Below are positions 51,296 to 60,932 of a stretch of DNA of 64,000 nt, one piece after another. This DNA is from Enterococcus sp. HY326. Its GTDB lineage: Bacteria > Bacillota > Bacilli > Lactobacillales > Enterococcaceae. The position numbers and the translations under genes were made by a program. The stretch covers positions 525,114-589,113 of the forward strand of contig NZ_JANLGQ010000003.1 of NCBI RefSeq assembly GCF_026157065.1. Direction: 5' to 3'. Below the pieces are notes generated by a model. That model made no database searches, was not told the DNA's origin, and saw only the letters and a list, made by a program, of their open reading frames with translations. The stretch's first letter is position 1. Each line of letters starts with the position of its first letter.

Positions 51296-52684
51296 ATGAA
51301 CAAAAAATTACTAAAAAAATTACAAGCTCGTCATGAACAACGTTTAACAGAATTACGTGGAAAGGTAGAATCGGGCGAAGTTCGTGAAACTGATCTTGAG
51401 TCAGTCCAAAACGAAATTGATACCTTAATTGATGAATTAAAAGACATTAAGGATGAATTGACCGGAGATACAGATAAACCGGCTGCAGACCCAGATGATG
51501 GGGAAGGACGTTCAGCTGAAGATGGTGATGATCCTGATTCAGTAGATCCGGAACCAGCTGCAGACCCAGAACCAGACACAGATCCAGAACCCGATGCAAC
51601 GCAAAATCGGTCTGGGATGATTACTCAGCAACAACGCGATGGCTTGCTAGGTAATATTAAAAAAGGGATGGAAGGACGTAACGCTTTGAGCAAAAAACAA
51701 AAAGAACAACAACAGCGCAAAGCATTTGCTGATTTCATTGTCGGGAATATTTCTGAACATGAAGCGTGCACATTAGGCATCGTTACTGGTAATGGATCTG
51801 TTACAGTTCCAGAAGTAATTGCCTCTGAAGTCATTACGTACGCACAAGAAGAAAACTTGTTACGTAAGTACGGGGTAGTGAAACGGACAGCTGGAGATGT
51901 TAAATATCCGTTCCTAGTCAAAAAAGCAACGGCCAATGTTAACAAGAAAGAACGGACATCAGATATTCCTGAAACGGATATTGAATTTGATGAAATCACT
52001 TTAGATCCAGCAGAATTCGATGCGTTGGCAACTGTAACTAAAAAGCTATTGAAAATGTCAGGTGTTCCTGTTGAAGATATTGTAGTTGAAGAATTGAAGA
52101 AAGCCTATGTGCGTAAAGAAATCAACTACATGTTTAATGGTGATGACGCAGGAAATGAAAATCCGGGAGCTTTGGCTAAAAAAGCGGTGTCGTTTACACC
52201 TTCAGTAGCGGTGGACTTGACTGCTGCAGATGCTGGTCAAAAACTCTATGATGCTTTGATTGAATTGAAAAATATTCCTGTATCTGAAGTGATGAAAAAA
52301 GGTCGGTTCATTATTAATCGAGCTGCATTGACTGCAGTTGAAAAAATGAAAACAACTGATGGTTTCCCGTTATTACGGCCATTCACTCAAGCTGAAGGTG
52401 GAATCGGCCATACTTTGGTTGGTTATCCAGTTGATTGGACTGATGCTGCTGATAAGAAAGACGAAGTCGATACGCCAGTCATTTACTTCGGCGACTTCTC
52501 TGCATTCAAAATTCAAGAAGTTATTGGAGCTTTGGAAATTCAAAAATTGGTTGAAAAATTCTCCGGCAAGAATCAAATTGGTTTTCAAATCTATAATTTG
52601 TTAGATGGGCAACTAATTTACTCACCATTTGAACCAGCAGTTTATCGTTATGAAATCGGAGCAGCTGCAGGCGGCGGTGAATAA
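51296..52684 (+). CDS. Major capsid protein, HK97 fold, with acidic Pro-Asp-Glu linker
   Basis: 462 residues. A charged helical delta domain (1-57) is followed by a linker (58-103) made almost only of Asp, Glu, Pro, Ala and Gly (PDPEPAADPEP-like). The HK97 core starts near residue 150 (IVTGNGSVTVPEVIASEVIT) with E-loop and P-domain. The protease probably cuts after the linker, so the acidic segment would be removed with the delta domain. Confidence 0.92.
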   Translation: MNKKLLKKLQARHEQRLTELRGKVESGEVRETDLESVQNEIDTLIDELKDIKDELTGDTDKPAADPDDGEGRSAEDGDDPDSVDPEPAADPEPDTDPEPDATQNRSGMITQQQRDGLLGNIKKGMEGRNALSKKQKEQQQRKAFADFIVGNISEHEACTLGIVTGNGSVTVPEVIASEVITYAQEENLLRKYGVVKRTAGDVKYPFLVKKATANVNKKERTSDIPETDIEFDEITLDPAEFDALATVTKKLLKMSGVPVEDIVVEELKKAYVRKEINYMFNGDDAGNENPGALAKKAVSFTPSVAVDLTAADAGQKLYDALIELKNIPVSEVMKKGRFIINRAALTAVEKMKTTDGFPLLRPFTQAEGGIGHTLVGYPVDWTDAADKKDEVDTPVIYFGDFSAFKIQEVIGALEIQKLVEKFSGKNQIGFQIYNLLDGQLIYSPFEPAVYRYEIGAAAGGGE

Positions 52685-52686
52685 TC

Positions 52687-52968
52687 ATGGCCGATGAACC
52701 TAAAGAGCTATCTTTAGAAGAAAAGTTCAAGGCACATATTCATTTTGAAGAGGGGATGGATGATTCGATGCTCTCTTTCTATTTGGAGATGGCTAAGGAC
52801 TACGTAAGGACTGCTACTGGTGGAAAAAAGGAATATTTGATTTTATTGGTTGCTGGTATTGGTTATGAGTATCGGGTTGCTGAAGGTGAGTTGGAAGCAG
52901 CATTAAATGCTATTACACCATTTATTGTACAAGGGGTGATTCAAAATGCCGAAGAGACAGACCAATAA
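52687..52968 (+). CDS. Head-tail connector, gp6-like
   Basis: 93 residues. FKAHIHFEEGMDDSMLSFYL...AKDYVRTATG is the QLRG/gp6-type DNA packaging connector pattern. It attaches to the portal ring. It overlaps the next gene by 23 bases. Confidence 0.85.
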   Translation: MADEPKELSLEEKFKAHIHFEEGMDDSMLSFYLEMAKDYVRTATGGKKEYLILLVAGIGYEYRVAEGELEAALNAITPFIVQGVIQNAEETDQ

Positions 52969-53272
52969 ACTTAGGTGGAAAGCTAAATTACTGGATATCT
53001 CCGAAACGGTTGATGCTCATGATCGGCCGGTTACTGAATACCAAGAAAAACGTGATCTCTGGTATCAGGATATTGGTGTGACTGCACAAGAAAAATATCT
53101 TTCGCAACAAGCTAAAACTGACGTTGTCAGACGGATTAAGATTAGATTGGATAATTCTATCACCGAAAAGCTAAGTGCCGTAAGAATTAATTCTGTGGCT
53201 TATAACATTACTCGTATCTATACGAATGTTGATGATCGTGAAATGGAGTTGAGTTTGGCTTATGTTGAATGA
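52946..53272 (+). CDS. Head closure protein, SPP1 gp16-like
   Basis: 108 residues. A small beta-barrel (VDAHDRPVTEYQEKRDLWYQ; YNITRIYTNVDDREMELSLA) typical of head-tail adaptor proteins of this position. It overlaps the following gene by 11 bases. Confidence 0.82.
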   Translation: MPKRQTNKLRWKAKLLDISETVDAHDRPVTEYQEKRDLWYQDIGVTAQEKYLSQQAKTDVVRRIKIRLDNSITEKLSAVRINSVAYNITRIYTNVDDREMELSLAYVE

Positions 53273-53597
53273 TATTTCAGTTCTAATTCATTTGCTGAAG
53301 GAGGCTGGTTATAAGGTCTTTCAAACAGAATCTAGTAAAAATACTAAATATCCTTATTTTGTTTATGATTATGTCGACGCAACTCATGCATACGCCGGCA
53401 ACCAGTTGCTATCAGAACAGCCCAGGTATCAATTATCATACCTTACAGAGGGGACAAAAAAAGAATTGATTCCTATAGTAACTTTGTTGAAGGAACATAA
53501 GATTCTTTATACCCCTTTCTCTGGTGGGCCATATGATGAAAACGATAAAAAAGTCACACAATTTGTAACCTATGTGAGGACTTTCAATGAAATTTAA
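53262..53597 (+). CDS. Head-tail joining/tail completion protein
   Basis: 111 residues. The position between the gp16-like and gp10-like proteins, and the pattern VFQTESSKNTKYPYFVYDY, suggest a minor head-tail joining protein. The exact family is less certain. Confidence 0.7.
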   Translation: MLNDISVLIHLLKEAGYKVFQTESSKNTKYPYFVYDYVDATHAYAGNQLLSEQPRYQLSYLTEGTKKELIPIVTLLKEHKILYTPFSGGPYDENDKKVTQFVTYVRTFNEI

Positions 53598-53961
53598 TAA
53601 TGGCTTTGAAGACGCTTTAAAACAACTGAAAACTGTTGCTAATGTTAATAAAGCGGTGACTGTTAGCGCTAGAAAAAATGCCGCTGAGTATTTCGCCTCG
53701 GTTTTACGCCCTCTTCTCGCTAAGTCTTCTATTGACAAAAAACACATGGAAGCAGAATTACAGGTTGTCATTGAGAAAGACCGGGTGTTGTTGATTTTTG
53801 GTGAAGATGCATGGTATTGGTACTTAGTTGAACACGGGCACAAAAAGCGCAACGGGCGTGGCAGGGTGCCAGGTAAAAATATTATAAGAAAAACAGCTGA
53901 TGCTGAAAAAGAAAAATTAGAAAAAATGATGGCCGATGAGGTTATCAAAAACATCTTTTAG
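53587..53961 (+). CDS. HK97 gp10-like tail protein
   Basis: 124 residues. FEDALKQLKTV with a central LIFGEDAWYWYLVEHGHKKR matches the gp10 family, in which the YxxxxExG pattern is conserved. It is needed for joining heads and tails. Confidence 0.87.
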   Translation: MKFNNGFEDALKQLKTVANVNKAVTVSARKNAAEYFASVLRPLLAKSSIDKKHMEAELQVVIEKDRVLLIFGEDAWYWYLVEHGHKKRNGRGRVPGKNIIRKTADAEKEKLEKMMADEVIKNIF

Positions 53962-53972
53962 GAGGGAATACA

Positions 53973-54638
53973 ATGGCAGTAAAAACACCACCCATTCAAT
54001 ACCCAGTGGGAATTGAAGATTTAGCTATTTGTTTTATGAAAGACAAACAAGATACTTTATCCGCATTACCGGAATATGAGGATGATGTATACAGTCAGAC
54101 AAATATTACAAATTTAGGGATTGCTGGAACAAATTCAACTTTTGAAAAGTGGGCTAGTAATCAGCTTATTATTAGCATTTCAAGAAATACTAAATACACT
54201 TTAACCTTTGATTTGGCAGGAATTGCTCAGGAAATATACGATCGTATGAAGGATAATGCCAGGACAAAAGGTATTGTTTTCAATAGCTCGAACCCAAAAG
54301 AATTTCCAAAATTTGCCATCGGAGTTATTTTCCCGATGAATGATGGTACTCGAAAGGCCCGCTGGTATCCACGCTGTCAGTTAGCACCTGCGGATGAAAC
54401 GTATAAAACCTTGACTGAAGAAATGGATATACCGGATCAGCAACACGTAATTGAAGCTTTGCCGCTTCTTTATAACAAGAATACAGTTGCCGATTTTTAT
54501 GATGGGGACCCAACGAATGCCGCTTCGGCATTAACCGTTTCGGACTTTCTGAAACAAGTGATTTGCGATGAGTCCCAACTGGCTGCTCTTACTGGTACTG
54601 GATCACCAACTAATCTTGAAAAAGGTGGCGATAACTAA
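53973..54638 (+). CDS. Major tail tube protein
   Basis: 221 residues of the phi13-type major tail family. IEDLAICFMKDKQDTLS at the start and EEMDIPDQQHVIEALPL are seen. Rings of this protein form the tail tube. AGGAGG precedes the ATG at 53973. Confidence 0.88.
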   Translation: MAVKTPPIQYPVGIEDLAICFMKDKQDTLSALPEYEDDVYSQTNITNLGIAGTNSTFEKWASNQLIISISRNTKYTLTFDLAGIAQEIYDRMKDNARTKGIVFNSSNPKEFPKFAIGVIFPMNDGTRKARWYPRCQLAPADETYKTLTEEMDIPDQQHVIEALPLLYNKNTVADFYDGDPTNAASALTVSDFLKQVICDESQLAALTGTGSPTNLEKGGDN

Positions 54639-55033
54639 TGGCTGAGTTAAAAGATTTAGTAAATGTGAATATTAATCGTGATCAAATCGAAGTTCAAGGG
54701 GTTTGGTTGCCCGTGATGTTTACAATGGAATCATTTGCTTATGTCACAGAGGCATACGGAAAACCATATAAAGTTTTCGAAAAAGATATGAACTTAATGT
54801 TGAAAGATGGGAAAGTCCGACTGCAAAAAAAAGAGTTGCATTTGATGAATGCGTTAATCTACGCAATGATTCGCACTGGTGGCACAAAATGTACTCCGGA
54901 AGAAATTAGTGGCTCAATACCAATTAACGATTTACAGGGAATTTTCCAGACTGCTCTAAACATATTTAATGGCCAACATTTTCAACAAAATGATATGGAG
55001 CGACTCAAAGGTATTGAAACAAAAAAGTCTTAA
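54638..55033 (+). CDS. Tail assembly chaperone gpG-like
   Basis: 131 residues, translated in the zero frame. It starts 1 base inside the tail tube stop codon. Its last codons (ACA AAA AAG TCT TAA) include the slippery heptamer at 55021-55027. It coats the tape measure protein during tail assembly. Confidence 0.88.
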   Translation: MAELKDLVNVNINRDQIEVQGVWLPVMFTMESFAYVTEAYGKPYKVFEKDMNLMLKDGKVRLQKKELHLMNALIYAMIRTGGTKCTPEEISGSIPINDLQGIFQTALNIFNGQHFQQNDMERLKGIETKKS

Positions 55034-55251
55034 ATAAATTTACACCACAATCTCAGGAAGATTTTGAAATTTCCTGGGATTTTTATTTGTATATTGCGAT
55101 GGCTCTTCTAAATTTGAGTTACACCGATTTTTTCAAAACGACGCCTTGTTTGTTGCTAAAACTTTACATTCAGCATTTGGAATATACACAACCACAAGCA
55201 CTAAAAAAAGAGAAAGTTATCTATACTTTAGATCAAACACCATTTGTTTAG
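54638..55251 (+). CDS. Tail assembly chaperone gpGT, made by -1 frameshift
   Basis: Reading slips one base back at A AAA AAG (55021-55027), giving join 54638-55027 with 55027-55251. The extension begins VLNKFTPQSQEDFEISWDFY and ends LDQTPFV, about 74 residues, with no start codon and ribosome site of its own. The gpG/gpGT pair is conserved in long-tailed phages; a fixed ratio is needed for tail length control. Confidence 0.88.
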
Positions 55252-55266
55252 AAAGGGGGTACGAAA

Positions 55267-57504
55267 GTGGCCACAAGAGATAATGCTGTAGTTCTTAGTT
55301 TCGAAACAAGCGGACAGGTACAGTATGCAAAAACAATTAAAGATATCAACAGTATCATGAATGCAGCTGCCAAAGAATATCGTGCCCACATCAAAGCGAT
55401 GGGAGAAGATGCTTCAGCCACAGATAAATTAGCAGCAGAAAAGAAAAAATTACAAACTCAATTAGAAGCTGGCAAAGAAAGAACTGAGAAACTTCGTGCT
55501 GAGTTTGAAAAGATGCAAGGAAGCACAAAAACAACTACAACTCAACTCAACAATATGTATGGCAAACTAAAAGATTCTGAAGCAGCAGAAGCCTCACTAG
55601 AGCAGCAATTAGATAAAGTGAATCAACAATTATCTGAACAAGGTGAAGAATCTCGAAAGAATCAATCAGAACTTTCAGAACTTCAACAAGAATCAAAACT
55701 TTTAGCATCAGAAACGGAAAAACTTAACAGTGAATTCGATCTTTTAGAATCACAATTGGGCGAAAATGCGTCTGAATCAGAAAAGGCCGCAAACGCTCAA
55801 GAAAAGTTTGGACGTCAATCAGAAATTGTTGAAAAACAAATTCAAAATTTAGAAGATCAACTAAAAATTGTAAAAAAAGAGTTCGGTGAAAATTCAGTAG
55901 AAGCTAACAAAATGGAAGCTGAATTAAACGATGCTAAAACTGCATTTAACAATCTGAATGGCGAGATGAGAAACACATCGTCTGCTAGCGATGAGGCTCA
56001 GACAGGTTTGGGAAAACTAACAAGTGTCGTGAAGTCTCAAGCAATGATGGACGCTGCCCAAGAATTAGAACAAATATCTCAAAAAATCATTGAAATTGGT
56101 ACAAATTCCATTGAAACAGCCGCTACTTATCAAGCGAATCAAGCTCAGTTTGAGCAAGTATTCGGAGAAATGGGAAGTCAAGCTAAGCAAATTGCCGAAG
56201 ATATGGGAGAAGAGTTTGATATGATTCCAAGCCGGTTGACTCCCGGACTGACAAAAATGACATCAATGTTTAAAGGTCTTGGAGTTGACACACAGAAAGC
56301 TTTGTCAATGGCAGACGATGCGGTTAGGGCTAGTGCCGATGCTGCAGCGTTTTATGATGTAAGTTTCGAAAGTGCAAACGCAAGTTTGACCTCATTCTTA
56401 AAAGGAAATTACGAAGCTGGAGAATCGGTAGGAGTTTTTGCTAACGATACTCAAATGGCAACTTTTGCAATCGAAAAAGGCGTAGTGAATACGACAGCAG
56501 AATGGCAAAAATTAGATGAAGCCACTAAACAAGCTACACGTCTTGAGTATATTCAAAACATGCAGGAAATGGCAGGAGCTACCGGTCAAGCAACCAGGGA
56601 ATCAGAAGGTTACGAAAATCAGATGGGGAATATGCAGGCTGTCACAGATGAGTTTATGAATGCAATAGGGCAAGAAGCTTTAAAAATGTTCTTAGAGACA
56701 TTACAGACAATCATTCCTGCGATTCAATCATTTACTCAGTGGTTCAGCTCGCTGAACCCAGAGATAAAAGAAGCAATTGTTATTATATTAGGAGTTGTTG
56801 CGGCGATGGGTCTTCTTTTACCGCTTTTTGCAACTGTCGGGCTTGTAATATCAACAGGAATGGCAGTACCACTCTTGATACTAGGAGCAATTGCTTTAGC
56901 GATTGCGGCTATAATTATTGCAGTGAAAAACTGGGGCACAATCATGGACTGGATTAATGAAAAAGTCGGTGGTGTAATCTCGTGGATATCTGAAAAGTTT
57001 GATCAAGTGAAAACTAAAGCGAATGAAATAAGAGATAGTATAAAAAATGCATTTACCGGAGCAATGGATGCAGCGAAAGAGACGGTAAGTAAAGCTATTG
57101 AAAAAATAACCGGATTATTTAAAATAGAGTGGAAACTGCCTAAAATTAAACTACCCCATTTTGGAATCAAGCCCAAGGGTTGGGAATTCGGGGATCTCCT
57201 AAAAGGCAAGATCCCGACTATAGATATAGACTGGCGGGCAAAAGGTGGTATTTTTACTAAACCAACAATTTTTGGAGCTTCAAACGGTTCTTTGCAAGGC
57301 GCTGGCGAAGCGGGTCCGGAAGCAGTAATCCCGTTGAACGAAGAAACGTTGGCTAGCATTGGTGCCGGTATCCCCAATCAAGGTCAAGTAATTCAAAATA
57401 TTTCTATTGGTGAACTTCATGCTAATAATCCTTCTGAATTGACTAGGGTCAATCGACAAATTGAAAAAGCGAGTCGTCATGCATTAGGCGATATAGGGGG
57501 GTGA
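55267..57504 (+). CDS. Tape measure protein
   Basis: 745 residues from the GTG at 55267 (GGGGGT upstream). The first 250 residues are a long coiled coil. Residues 270-480 carry the conserved TMP domain (FEQVFGEMGSQAKQIAED). Two to three membrane-like segments lie at about 498-560. The short length predicts a tail of roughly 110 nm (about 1.5 A per residue). No lysozyme domain is fused. Confidence 0.94.
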   Translation: MATRDNAVVLSFETSGQVQYAKTIKDINSIMNAAAKEYRAHIKAMGEDASATDKLAAEKKKLQTQLEAGKERTEKLRAEFEKMQGSTKTTTTQLNNMYGKLKDSEAAEASLEQQLDKVNQQLSEQGEESRKNQSELSELQQESKLLASETEKLNSEFDLLESQLGENASESEKAANAQEKFGRQSEIVEKQIQNLEDQLKIVKKEFGENSVEANKMEAELNDAKTAFNNLNGEMRNTSSASDEAQTGLGKLTSVVKSQAMMDAAQELEQISQKIIEIGTNSIETAATYQANQAQFEQVFGEMGSQAKQIAEDMGEEFDMIPSRLTPGLTKMTSMFKGLGVDTQKALSMADDAVRASADAAAFYDVSFESANASLTSFLKGNYEAGESVGVFANDTQMATFAIEKGVVNTTAEWQKLDEATKQATRLEYIQNMQEMAGATGQATRESEGYENQMGNMQAVTDEFMNAIGQEALKMFLETLQTIIPAIQSFTQWFSSLNPEIKEAIVIILGVVAAMGLLLPLFATVGLVISTGMAVPLLILGAIALAIAAIIIAVKNWGTIMDWINEKVGGVISWISEKFDQVKTKANEIRDSIKNAFTGAMDAAKETVSKAIEKITGLFKIEWKLPKIKLPHFGIKPKGWEFGDLLKGKIPTIDIDWRAKGGIFTKPTIFGASNGSLQGAGEAGPEAVIPLNEETLASIGAGIPNQGQVIQNISIGELHANNPSELTRVNRQIEKASRHALGDIGG

Positions 57505-57510
57505 TGCCAG

Positions 57511-58227
57511 ATGTCGATTTTAATGGATCCAGATACACCAAACTTTTTTTGGAAAAACATAGATGCTTCGATGGACATGGATTGCATCATCGAGAGTGAA
57601 ATACCCGAAATTTCACCAGCAGAGAGAATTGAAGCAATATCAGTAGTTGGTCGAAACGGCGAGTTACATGAAAGTTTCGGAGACTATGCAGCATATGATT
57701 TGACTATTCCTAAGATTACAATCCCTTACGAGCGGCTTCAGGAAGTGAAAAATTGGCTAAGAGGTCGAGGGCAACTAGTTACCCACAACGATTCTGATAA
57801 ATACCGAGATTGCATTTGCAGTATGGGAAAGGAAAAAGAATTTGAAAACGAAATCGGAGTATTCTATATTTTTTCAGTTACCTTCCGTTGCCAGCCGTTT
57901 AGACGGAAATTAAACGATCGACCAATTCCATTTAATAAAGGTATTTTGAATTTTACAGATCCAGGCGATGAAGTTGCCAGTCCTTATTTGGAGATTGCGG
58001 CAACAGGAGGAGACTTTACCTTGACCATTGGCGATCGGTCATTAAAAGTCTTGAATGCATCAGCTGGTAAAGTTTCCATTGATACTGAATTGGGGAAAAT
58101 TTTACAAGGAACAAAAAATTTATTTTCTATCGGTGAGTGGCCTGAAATTTCACCTGGGGATAATCAATTGATTACTTCAGGAGCGATGAAACAAGGTTTT
58201 ATCCAGAGAAGGAGCCTTTTCTTATGA
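57511..58227 (+). CDS. Distal tail protein (Dit)
   Basis: 238 residues. The siphovirus Dit pattern (IEAISVVGRNGELHESFGDY; VTFRCQPFRRKL) forms the baseplate hub. It overlaps the tail-lysin gene by 4 bases (ATGA). Confidence 0.9.
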   Translation: MSILMDPDTPNFFWKNIDASMDMDCIIESEIPEISPAERIEAISVVGRNGELHESFGDYAAYDLTIPKITIPYERLQEVKNWLRGRGQLVTHNDSDKYRDCICSMGKEKEFENEIGVFYIFSVTFRCQPFRRKLNDRPIPFNKGILNFTDPGDEVASPYLEIAATGGDFTLTIGDRSLKVLNASAGKVSIDTELGKILQGTKNLFSIGEWPEISPGDNQLITSGAMKQGFIQRRSLFL

Positions 58228-60908
58228 CAGAATTTATTTATGTTTACGAAGAAATGCCCTCCAATTTGGATGCGAATGGAATTACATTGATTGACTGGTT
58301 AGACAATCCAGAAATAAATAGAATTATCAATAATAAATTCTCTTTCTATGGAAATTACAAAGTCGATGGAAAAGATGTTGACTACCTAAAAAAAGGCTAC
58401 TTCATCAAAGCGTTGGACGAAGATTATAGATGGAAATATTTCGAGATTTATGACATTGTAAAAAATCTAAACTCATACTCGGTCACTGCCAGGGCCATTG
58501 GGTATATGGCTAACCGAAATTTTATTGACTATAGTTTCACATCCAGTGGCACCGGCGCAATGATCATGAATAATCTAAAGGCTGCTCTTGCTTTTGAGCA
58601 GCCTTTTAACTATTCTTCAAATGTTTCAACAGTACATCAATTCACCGCAAAGCAAGTGAACCCGATTGAAGCTATTATTGGTAGCAACAACGGTAATCAG
58701 AATTTAGTCGGGGTCGCAGCAGCAGAATTAGATATGGATAATTATGATCTTAAGTTAGTGAGTCAAATTGGCTCTGATAATGGATATAGGATTGACATCG
58801 GGATAAATCTTGAATCTGTTCAAGAAGAAATAAATGAAGATAATGTATATAACAGCTTATATCTGGTTGGAGGAGTACCCGAAAACGACTATGACGAAGA
58901 CAAAGACCCTATCACATACAAATATTTGGAAGTCGAGGGTGTGACTGATGCCAATCGACGTATTGGAAAGCGAGAAAATTCCAACATCGTTGATGAAGAT
59001 GAGCTAATTAAGTGGGGGCAATCTTTGTTTGATGTTGACAGAGTTCATGAAGCTAAAGTAACCCACACAGTATCGATGGTGAGCTTGGAACATACACTTG
59101 AGTATGGCGAACTCTACAATCAGCTTTCAAGATTGCATTTCGGCGATGTAGCCTATTGTAGTGTGAAAAAATTAGGAATCGACGTTAAAGAACGCATGGT
59201 GGAATATGCTTGGTACCCAACTTTAGGAAAATTCAAACAAATAGTCATGGGCAATGATCTTTCGATGTATACCAATACAGTCAATACGGAAACGGCAATT
59301 CTAAAGCGAAAAGTTGAGAACCGAACTGAAATTCTTGTTGAGGCTGTTCGAAATGCATCTAGTTGGATTACCGGAAATACGGAAGGACATATCCTCTTAA
59401 GACCCGAAAAAGCCCCTTCTGAAATTCTTATTATGGATACTACTGACGCTAAAACAGCAAAAAAAGTATGGCGTTGGAACCTTGGCGGGCTTGGTTATTC
59501 TTCAACGGGTGTCGATGGTCCTTTTGGATTAGCAATGACCCAAGATGGTGCTATTGTTGCTGATTTTATTACAACAGGCATTTTGCGGGCAATACGTATT
59601 GAAGGTGTAGAAATATTTGGCTCGTTGTTTGAAACCTTCAATGAAGTGGCAACTCAATTGATTCAAATTAACGCTGGTCGTCTTGCTTTTATGTTGAATG
59701 AGAAAGACGAAAATGGAAATAGAAAAGTAATTGGTGACTTAAATCCGATATTCTCTTCGGATGCCGCAGGAATCGGTTTTAATGTTCAAGAAGGAAATGT
59801 TCTATCAATCGGAATGAATCCAACCGCAACAGCCGGAGGACAATATGTATTGCGGATACCTGAAACAAGCACAAACGCCAATCCTCTTTTACAGCTAAAA
59901 GGAAGAATTGACCTCGATGGCGAATTTTATATCGGCGGTCAAAAAGTTACCCCCGGCGGAACTGGCGGCGGGGGTGGGGGTTGGAACGGTCAATATCCAG
60001 AGGGCGTAACGAGTTCAGCTGACCAATTTGCTTGGCAAGCGTGGATTACACTACTAAATTTAGGCTACTCAAAAGAAGCCGCAGCCGGTATTCTCGGCAA
60101 CATTCAAGGCGAAGCTGGCTCAAGTATGAATCCTGATACTGAGCAAAATGGCGGACCAGCTTACGGCGCAATTCAAATGGATGGCTCAAGATATCCTCTT
60201 ATCCCACCACCAACTGACAACGGTCGTGAGTATTTTCAACGTCTTCATAACGCTTCTGGTGTTGGCGGAGATTATCGGGAAATGACAACTCAAATGAAAG
60301 TGGTCAATTGGGCGATGACAAACGGCCAATGGATTGAGGCCGTGAACCCAACTTCAGTAGACGGATTTAAAAATGTAGGTAGTCCGGAAACTGCCGCCTA
60401 TGCCTTTGAGAAAAACTTTGAACGACCAGCTGCAGACCATCCGGAACGTCAAGGATGGGCGAGACAATGGTACGAGAAATTCAAAGACCTACAACAACCC
60501 GGAGGCACAGGAGGCTATGCTTTGCCAGTTCGGGAAGGAACACCAGTTACAAGTTGGTTCGGCCCTCGTTGGGGAACCATGCATAATGGTATCGATTTTG
60601 GGGCACCGCTTGGTGACCCTATTTTTGCATCCAAGGACGGCACTGTTGTTCAATCGATGCCGACAAGCGCAAGTGGTGGTTTTGGAGAATATATCATTGT
60701 CCAACACGACGATGGCTATATGACCGGCTATGCCCATTTGACAACAAGAATGAAACAGGTTGGCGATGTTGTTTCTCAGGGCCAACAAATTGGCACATGT
60801 GGCAGCACCGGTGACAGCACAGGACCACATTTACATTTTAGTATTCAAACAGGCACATGGGGCCCATATGTTGACCCAGTGCCATTTTTAGGCTTAACGC
60901 CACCGTAA
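58224..60908 (+). CDS. Tail-associated lysin (Tal) with lysozyme-like and M23 peptidase domains
   Basis: 894 residues. The N-terminal 380 are the prophage endopeptidase-tail hub domain. A glycine-rich linker (about 575) precedes a phage tail lysozyme domain (about 595-750; AGILGNIQGEAGSSMNPDTE with the probable catalytic Glu). A second Gly-rich linker leads to an M23 zinc peptidase (about 765-890; HNGIDFGAPLGDP, HLHFSI). Both domains cut peptidoglycan, allowing DNA entry. Confidence 0.94.
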   Translation: MTEFIYVYEEMPSNLDANGITLIDWLDNPEINRIINNKFSFYGNYKVDGKDVDYLKKGYFIKALDEDYRWKYFEIYDIVKNLNSYSVTARAIGYMANRNFIDYSFTSSGTGAMIMNNLKAALAFEQPFNYSSNVSTVHQFTAKQVNPIEAIIGSNNGNQNLVGVAAAELDMDNYDLKLVSQIGSDNGYRIDIGINLESVQEEINEDNVYNSLYLVGGVPENDYDEDKDPITYKYLEVEGVTDANRRIGKRENSNIVDEDELIKWGQSLFDVDRVHEAKVTHTVSMVSLEHTLEYGELYNQLSRLHFGDVAYCSVKKLGIDVKERMVEYAWYPTLGKFKQIVMGNDLSMYTNTVNTETAILKRKVENRTEILVEAVRNASSWITGNTEGHILLRPEKAPSEILIMDTTDAKTAKKVWRWNLGGLGYSSTGVDGPFGLAMTQDGAIVADFITTGILRAIRIEGVEIFGSLFETFNEVATQLIQINAGRLAFMLNEKDENGNRKVIGDLNPIFSSDAAGIGFNVQEGNVLSIGMNPTATAGGQYVLRIPETSTNANPLLQLKGRIDLDGEFYIGGQKVTPGGTGGGGGGWNGQYPEGVTSSADQFAWQAWITLLNLGYSKEAAAGILGNIQGEAGSSMNPDTEQNGGPAYGAIQMDGSRYPLIPPPTDNGREYFQRLHNASGVGGDYREMTTQMKVVNWAMTNGQWIEAVNPTSVDGFKNVGSPETAAYAFEKNFERPAADHPERQGWARQWYEKFKDLQQPGGTGGYALPVREGTPVTSWFGPRWGTMHNGIDFGAPLGDPIFASKDGTVVQSMPTSASGGFGEYIIVQHDDGYMTGYAHLTTRMKQVGDVVSQGQQIGTCGSTGDSTGPHLHFSIQTGTWGPYVDPVPFLGLTPP

Positions 60909-60932
60909 ATCACAAAGGAGGGAGAAATATTT

